Of a DNA stretch of 64,000 bases, positions 58,574 to 64,000 are shown piece by piece (the stretch's first letter is position 1; each line of letters begins with the position of its first letter). The translations under genes and the position numbers were made by a program. The notes under the pieces were generated by a model. That model saw nothing but the letters and a program-made list of their open reading frames with translations. It had not been told where the DNA came from and made no database searches. Origin of the DNA: Opitutaceae bacterium (GTDB taxonomy: Bacteria > Verrucomicrobiota > Verrucomicrobiia > Opitutales > Opitutaceae); assembly GCA_016711225.1 (NCBI GenBank), contig JADJTK010000016.1, forward strand, positions 62,001-126,000. Reading direction: 5' to 3'.

Positions 58574-61190
58574 ATGCTCTGGCGTCGTCCTGTTCTCGTC
58601 CTGCTCGCGCTGACCTGTGGTCTCTCGGGCACGGTTGCCCAAGTAGTGACCGGCACCGAGCGCGAAGCTGTGTCCGTCCCGGTCGATGGCGGCCGGCTCA
58701 CGCTCCGGCCGCTGCTCGACAACGCTGTGCGCGTTCGCTTCACCCGAGGCGCCACGCCCGAGGTGCCCAGCCTCGTCTTGAGCGAGCGGGTGGCACCACC
58801 CGCATTCCGCGTGAACGAGTCGACCACGACGGTGACGCTCGAGCTGGCGAAGCTGCGCGCGAGCGTTGATCGCGCGAGCGGTGCGATCACCTTCAGCGAC
58901 GCTGACGGCCGCGTGTTGTTGCGCGAAGTGCCGGGCACCCGTCGCCTGGAGGCGAGCACCGTCCAGGGGGAACCAACCTGGGTGGTGGCGCAGAGTTTTG
59001 ATTCGCCCGAGAGCGAACGCCTGTTTGGCACCGGACAGTTTCAGGACGGGTTTCTGAACGTCCGCGATCTGCCGCGCCGGTTGACGCAGGTGAACACGCA
59101 GATCGCCATCCCGTTCGTTGTCTCCAGCCGAGGCTTCGGACTCCTCTGGCACAACTACGGTCTCACCGAATTCAATCCGGCGGACGAACGCATCGCGCTC
59201 ACGCCGAGCGACGCCGCTGGCGCCTCGACCTCGGTCGATGTGACGACCACCGAGGGCACGCGCCGGGAGGTGCGGCATGAGCGCGCCTTCACCGGGGGCT
59301 TCACCACCAGCGGCGGGCGCCACGCGTTCTTCCTCGATGTTGGCCAAAAGATGGCGCGGCGCTGGCACGTCGAGATCGACGGCAAGCCGGTCGTCGATTT
59401 TGCCAACCTCTGGCTACCTCCCACCACCAGCTGGTTTACGGAACTCGCCGCCGGCGAGCACACCGTCCGGGTGGAGGGAGTGAAGGACGACCAGCCGGTG
59501 CTGACTTTTCGCGCGGCGCGCTCGATCACCGAGTTTCGTTCTCCGGTGGCTGAGGCGCTCGACTACGTGTTCATCGCCGGCCAAGGCGATCAGGTCACTG
59601 CGGCCTATCGCCAGCTCACCGGTCCGGTGCCGATGATGCCCCGCTGGGCGCTCGGATACATCCACTGCCGCGAGCGCTTCAAGTCGCAGACCGAGTTGCT
59701 CGCGAACGCCGCGGAGTTTCGCGCCCGCGGCCTGCCGATGGATGTGATCGTGCAGGACTGGCAGTATTGGGGGCGCCATGGCTGGAACGCCATGCGCTTC
59801 GACGAGGCCGACTATCCCGATCCGGCGGCGATGATGCGCACGCTGCACGCGCAGCACGCGCGGCTGATGCTTTCCGTCTGGTCGAAGATCGACCCGGGCT
59901 CCGAGCTCGGGCGGGAGTTTGTCGCCCGCGACTACTTCATCCCCGGCACGCAGTGGGTGGACTTTTTCAACCCCGCTGCCTCGGCATTCTATTGGGAGAA
60001 CTTCCGCACGCGCCTGCTCCCGCTCGGCATCGATGCGTGGTGGCTCGACGCCACCGAGCCCGAGAACGACGACCTCGCCGGCCGTCGTACCCACGCCGGT
60101 GCGGGCGAGCGGATGGGCAACATCTATCCGCTCTTCGTCAGCCGCACCGTGTACGAAGGGCTGCGACGCGACGCGCCGGACCGCCGGGCGATGATACTCA
60201 CCCGCAGCGCGTTCCCCGGCCAGCAGCGGTATGCCTCCGCCACTTGGTCGGGAGACATCGGCAACAGCTGGGACACCCTGCGCCGTCAGGTGACAGCCGG
60301 GCTCGACTACGTGGTCACCGGCCTGCCGTGGTGGACGACCGACACAGGCGGCTTTTTCCGGCCCGGCGCCGGCCAATACGCCGACGCCGACTACCACGAG
60401 CGATTCCTGCGCTGGTTGCAGTATTCCACCTTCACTCCGTTGCAGCGTGCATGGCTACCAGACCGACACCGAGCCGTGGCGCTACGGAGCGCTCGTCGAG
60501 AAGGAGAGCCGGCGCTGGCTCGAACTGCGCTACCGGCTGATGCCGTATCTGTACAGCGAAGCGGCGCGCGTGAGCTTCGCGGGCTCCACGCTCATGCGTC
60601 CGCTGGTGCTGGATTTTGCGGACGATGAACGTGCCCTCGATCAGAACTATCAGTTCCTGTTCGGCCCGGCGCTGTTGGTCTCGCCCGTGCTCGACCCCGC
60701 GGTCACGCACTGGCCCGTCTACTTGCCGCGTACCGTGGGCGGCTGGTTCGATTTCTGGACCGGGGAGAAGTTCGACGGCGGGCGCACGGTCGAAGTGCAA
60801 GCGCCGCTCGAACGGATCCCTCTGCATGTGCGTGCGGGGTCGATCCTGCCGCTCGGCCCGGTGGCCCAACACACCGCTGTGAAGTCCACCGATCCGATCG
60901 AGCTTCGCATCTATCCTGGCTCCGATGCCGACTACACTCTCTACGAGGACAACGGCCTCGATTACGCCTACGAGAAGGGCGAGCGCGCGACCATTCCGCT
61001 GCATTGGGACGAAGCCCGACAGATCCTCACCATGGGCGCACGCGTTGGCGCATTTCCCGGCATGCTCGAAAACCGCACGTTCCATGTGACGTGGGTTCGC
61101 CCCGGCCACGGGGTGGGGGACAGCGACGGGGGATCACCGGATCGCCGGATCCTCTATTCCGGGGCCTCGCTCTCTGTAGCTCGGGAATAG
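58574..61190 (+). pseudogene. GH31 alpha-xylosidase-like enzyme, frameshifted
   Basis: Frame 1 (58574 to about 60445) has a signal peptide (VLVLLALTCGLSGTVAQ), the N-terminal sandwich and the barrel with MPRWALGYIHCRERFKSQTE, nucleophile Asp in IDAWWLDATEPENDD and acid/base Asp in ATWSGDIGNSWDTL. Frame 2 (about 60447-61190) continues HGYQTDTEPWRYG and the C-terminal beta domains. The switch needs a loss of two bases or gain of one near CAGCGTGCATGG. The WWLDATEPE form is common in alpha-xylosidases of this group. Likely acts on terminal alpha-xylose, or alpha-glucose. Confidence 0.9.
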
Positions 61191-61294
61191 CCACCCCTCG
61201 CCCTTCGCAAGGAGCCGGGGCGGCGAGCGGCGTTCACTTTACTGTCAACTTGCTCCGGTAGTGCATTCCTCGGCCGCCGGGCAAAAACCAGACC

Positions 61295-63031
61295 ATGCAT
61301 GCACCCCTCGGCTCGACGAGCAGCTCCCGGCTCTCTCGCCTGAAACCATCTCGCAGCGCCGCTCGGGGCCGCGGCCTTCTGGTGGTGGCGGCGCTGGCCG
61401 CAGGCATCGAGACGGCGTTATGCATACCGAGTTCTGAGACGCCGACGGTCATCGTCAGCACCGCCGCTGAGCCGGTGGCCTCCGGCAAGTTCCAGCCCAG
61501 CTGGGCATCGTTGAGCCAGTACCGCGTGCCGGAATGGTTCCGCGACGCGAAGTTCGGCATCTGGGCGCATTGGGGGCCGCAGTGCGAGCCGGCCATGGGC
61601 GACTGGTATGCCCGCCACTTGTATTTTGAGAACGGCCCGCTGTGGGGGCAGAACGTCACCGCCTTCCACCGCCAGACCTTCGGACATCCCTCGCAGGCCG
61701 GCTTCAAGGAGGTCATCCATCGATGGAAGGCGGAGAAATGGGACCCCGAGAAGCTCGTCGCCCTCTACAAGCGGGCCGGTGCCCAGTACTTCTTCGCCTT
61801 GGCCAATCACCACGACAATCTCGACCTCTGGGATTCGAAGTATCAGCCATGGAACTCCGTACGGGTCGGCCCCGGCAAGGACCTCATCGCCGGCTGGGCG
61901 AAGGCCGCCCGCGCCAACGGCCTGAAGTTCGGCGTTAGCGTGCACGCCGCCCATGCTTGGAGTTGGTATGAACCCTCCCAGGGCGCCGACAAGAAGGGCC
62001 CGCTGGCCGGCGTGCCCTACGACGGCAAGCTCACCGCCAAGGAGGGCAAGGGCACCTGGTGGGAGGGACTCGACCCGCAGGATCTCTACGAGCAGCGCCA
62101 CGCTCCCGCTCCGGATTTCGACGACCCCGGCAAGATCCACCGGCGCTGGGATTGGGGCGAAGGCATCACTCCGCCCGACCAGGCGTACTGCGAGAAGTTT
62201 TACAATCGGACGATCGACCTCATCAATCGTTGCCAGCCCGACTTGATCTACTTTGACGACACCGCGCTGCCGCTTTGGCCGGTGAGTGACGCGGGCCTGA
62301 AGATCGCGGCGCATTTCTACAACCGGAACAACCAGTGGCACGGCGACGACGGGGTGATGTTCAACAAGATCCTGGATGCCGAGCAGCGCCAGTGCATGGC
62401 GTGGGACATTGAACGCGGCACCAGCAACGTGATCGAGCCGCAGCCGTTCCAAACCGACACCTGCATCGGCAATTGGCACTACGAGCAGAAGATCCGCGAC
62501 GAGAACGGCTACAAGAGCGCGAAGACGGTCGTGCACACCCTGATCGATGTCGTCAGCAAGAACGGCAATCTGCTTCTCAGTATTCCGCTACGGGGCGACG
62601 GCACGCCCGACGAACCCAGCCTCGCGATTGTCGAAGGTATTGCCGACTGGATGCAGGTGAACCAGGAGGCCATCCACGGCACGCGCCCCTGGCGGGTCTT
62701 GGGCGAAGGACCGCAGATGGCCGAGGCGGCTCCGCTCCAGGGGCAGGGTTTCAACGAAGGGAAGGGGAGGCCCTTCACCGCCGAGGATGTCCGCTTCACC
62801 ACCAAGGATGGCGTGCTCTACGCCATCGTCATGGGTGCGCCCACGGCGCCGGTGGTCATCAAGTCCCTCGGCACCGATGCGCGGTTGCTGGGCGCGAAGA
62901 TTATCGCGGTGACGTTGCTCGGAGGGCGCGAGTCGCTTCGTTGGTCGCAGACCGCCGAAGCCCTGACGATCGAAGCTCCCCAAGGACGGGCGAGCGAGAT
63001 CGCGACGGTGTTCCGAATCTCGACCCAATGA
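61295..63031 (+). CDS. GH29 alpha-L-fucosidase (578 aa)
   Basis: A longer-than-usual N-terminus (about 45 residues with a hydrophobic core, GLLVVAALAAGIETALC) leads into the GH29 barrel: WFRDAKFGIWAHWGPQC, YFFALANHHDNLDLWDSKYQ, and the nucleophile Asp in PDLIYFDDTALPLWP. A C-terminal beta-sandwich follows (VVIKSLGTDARLLGAKIIAV). It releases alpha-fucose; in this setting the substrate may be fucosylated xylan or xyloglucan side chains. It starts 104 bp after the GH31 gene. Confidence 0.9.
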   Translation: MHAPLGSTSSSRLSRLKPSRSAARGRGLLVVAALAAGIETALCIPSSETPTVIVSTAAEPVASGKFQPSWASLSQYRVPEWFRDAKFGIWAHWGPQCEPAMGDWYARHLYFENGPLWGQNVTAFHRQTFGHPSQAGFKEVIHRWKAEKWDPEKLVALYKRAGAQYFFALANHHDNLDLWDSKYQPWNSVRVGPGKDLIAGWAKAARANGLKFGVSVHAAHAWSWYEPSQGADKKGPLAGVPYDGKLTAKEGKGTWWEGLDPQDLYEQRHAPAPDFDDPGKIHRRWDWGEGITPPDQAYCEKFYNRTIDLINRCQPDLIYFDDTALPLWPVSDAGLKIAAHFYNRNNQWHGDDGVMFNKILDAEQRQCMAWDIERGTSNVIEPQPFQTDTCIGNWHYEQKIRDENGYKSAKTVVHTLIDVVSKNGNLLLSIPLRGDGTPDEPSLAIVEGIADWMQVNQEAIHGTRPWRVLGEGPQMAEAAPLQGQGFNEGKGRPFTAEDVRFTTKDGVLYAIVMGAPTAPVVIKSLGTDARLLGAKIIAVTLLGGRESLRWSQTAEALTIEAPQGRASEIATVFRISTQ

Positions 63032-63166
63032 TGCCGATGTGAATGAAAATTGGTAACGCCCCGTGCGCTCTAATCGTCTGACGGACCGGCGTGGGCCGGT
63101 GCCCTTCGCTCCGTCCCCCGCAGGACTGCTCCTCTCTGCTTCAATGCCCTTCTCAGCGCTTTCCCG

Positions 63167-64000
63167 ATGAATACCCGATTCTTGCCGCCTTCGTTCACCC
63201 TGCCGTTCGCTCGGTCGCTCGCCTGGCTGTTGCTTGCCGCCTCCACGGCCTTCGCCGCCGACGAAAGCTGCACCACCTGTGGCGGCGCCGTTACCGTCAG
63301 CGGCGATTTCGCCCACCACAAGGTCGAGTCCGCGCCTGCCGTCGCCGGCAACGGCTTCAAGCCCGAGGCCTACCGTGAGTCGGTCCACGGCACCGCCTTC
63401 ACCGTCACGATCTCCAACCTTCCCGCCGGCCGCTACGCCGTCGAGATCGGCGCGGTCGAAACCTACGCCAAGGCAGCGGGCGAAACCATGTTCGATGTGC
63501 ACGCAGGCGATGTCGTGCTCGCCAAGGACTTCGATCCCGTCGCCGCCGCCGGCGCTCCCTTCCTTCTCGCCACTATCCGCGGCACGGTCGAGAAGCCCGA
63601 CGACGCCCTGCGCGGCCCGATGCGCCTGACCTTCGGCGCGGCCAAGGGCCACGCGAAGTTCAATACCATCACCATCCGCGACCAGTCCGGCGCCTCCGTG
63701 CTGGCGTTCGCCGCCAACGAGCTCGCCGATGCCTTCTCCGCCCAAGCGTTGCAGGTGCCCGAGATCAAGGAGGCGGCGATTTGGCGCGATGCGGCGAAGC
63801 CGCTCCGGGTGCGCGCCGACGACCTCATCCGCCGCATGTCCCTCGCCGAGAAGGTCGCCCAACTGAAGAACGCGGCCCCTGCAATCGAGCGCCTCGGCCT
63901 CCCTTCCTACGACTACTGGAACGAAGCGTCGCACGGTGTCGCCAACAACTATTACGCCACCGTCTTCCCCCAGGGCATCGGCGCCGCCGCCTCCTGGAAC
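63167..64000 (+). CDS. GH3 enzyme with N-terminal malectin-like domain, partial (runs off the edge)
   Basis: 278 codons are open to the edge. A signal peptide (SLAWLLLAASTAFAADE) is followed by a 170-residue beta-sandwich similar to malectin domains (FTVTISNLPAGRYAVEIGAV). The GH3 N-terminal domain then starts with RMSLAEKVAQLKNAAPAIER and LPSYDYWNEASHGVANNYYA, then FPQGIGAAASWN, the form seen in beta-xylosidases of the plant/bacterial GH3 type. The catalytic Asp and Glu would lie beyond the window. Completes the set for xylo-oligosaccharide breakdown. Confidence 0.88.
   Translation, partial: MNTRFLPPSFTLPFARSLAWLLLAASTAFAADESCTTCGGAVTVSGDFAHHKVESAPAVAGNGFKPEAYRESVHGTAFTVTISNLPAGRYAVEIGAVETYAKAAGETMFDVHAGDVVLAKDFDPVAAAGAPFLLATIRGTVEKPDDALRGPMRLTFGAAKGHAKFNTITIRDQSGASVLAFAANELADAFSAQALQVPEIKEAAIWRDAAKPLRVRADDLIRRMSLAEKVAQLKNAAPAIERLGLPSYDYWNEASHGVANNYYATVFPQGIGAAASWN

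Overview
The window looks like chromosomal DNA from a GC-rich member of the Verrucomicrobiota, probably an Opitutaceae relative. This rests on the very large TonB-dependent receptor with a VVILSPFEV-type TonB box, the long same-strand run of secreted glycosidases with no SusD, the hairpin-type intergenic repeats, and an integron integrase with an N-terminal extension. No tRNA, rRNA or CRISPR array was seen. The taxonomic placement is inference.

Region 1 (1 to about 15.5 kb) is a chromosomal integron. The integrase gene intI (14061-15512, +) is divergent from an array of small cassette genes, all on the minus strand and extending to the left edge. Cassettes are separated by attC sites of about 90 bp that begin with GCCTAAC-like and end with GTTAGGC-like cores. 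The integrase-distal core (R'') often supplies the stop codon of the cassette gene, and the start codon lies 0 to about 36 nt after the other core. The array is heavily invaded, and the insertions whose junctions can be read lie at the GTT of R''. The invaders are: one full-length group IIC-attC intron with its reverse transcriptase (6018-7925); two 251-nt mini-introns (248-498, 3996-4246); one internally deleted copy (4968-5303); one 3' fragment (ending at 1640); an intact IS110-family element (about 11507-13079); a frameshifted IS110-family element (transposase 9866-11013); and a remnant that looks IS91-associated (about 2142-3052). Cassette products include a GrpB-like protein, DUF4304 and DUF6572 proteins, small lipoproteins and membrane proteins, and unrecognised small proteins.

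Region 2 (15.5-22 kb) is ordinary chromosome: a repeat-rich spacer, a frameshifted membrane protein, an HTH protein, cytochrome bd oxidase (cydA, cydB) and, on the minus strand, a GHKL ATPase.

Region 3 (22.1-64 kb, all + strand) is a SusD-less polysaccharide utilisation locus. A beta-propeller/Y_Y_Y sensor kinase and a NarL-type response regulator precede a 24-bp perfect palindrome, then a 1227-aa TonB-dependent receptor followed by a hairpin terminator. A run of exported enzymes follows: GH43, GH115 (5' end broken), GH35-like, DUF1593, GH115, GH51, GH43, DUF3237, CE6-GH43 fusion, GH27, GH51, a probable alpha/alpha-barrel protein, a type-B carboxylesterase, GH43, GH97 (frameshifted), GH31 (frameshifted), GH29 and the start of a GH3. 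This set fits side-chain removal from decorated glucuronoarabinoxylan-like hemicellulose: glucuronic acid (GH115), arabinose (GH51/GH43), acetyl groups (CE6), galactose (GH27/GH35/GH97), xylose (GH31/GH43/GH3) and fucose (GH29). No endo-xylanase is visible, so one may lie beyond the right edge. Five genes carry apparent frameshifts. Some lie in G runs, so assembly error is a serious alternative to pseudogenisation.
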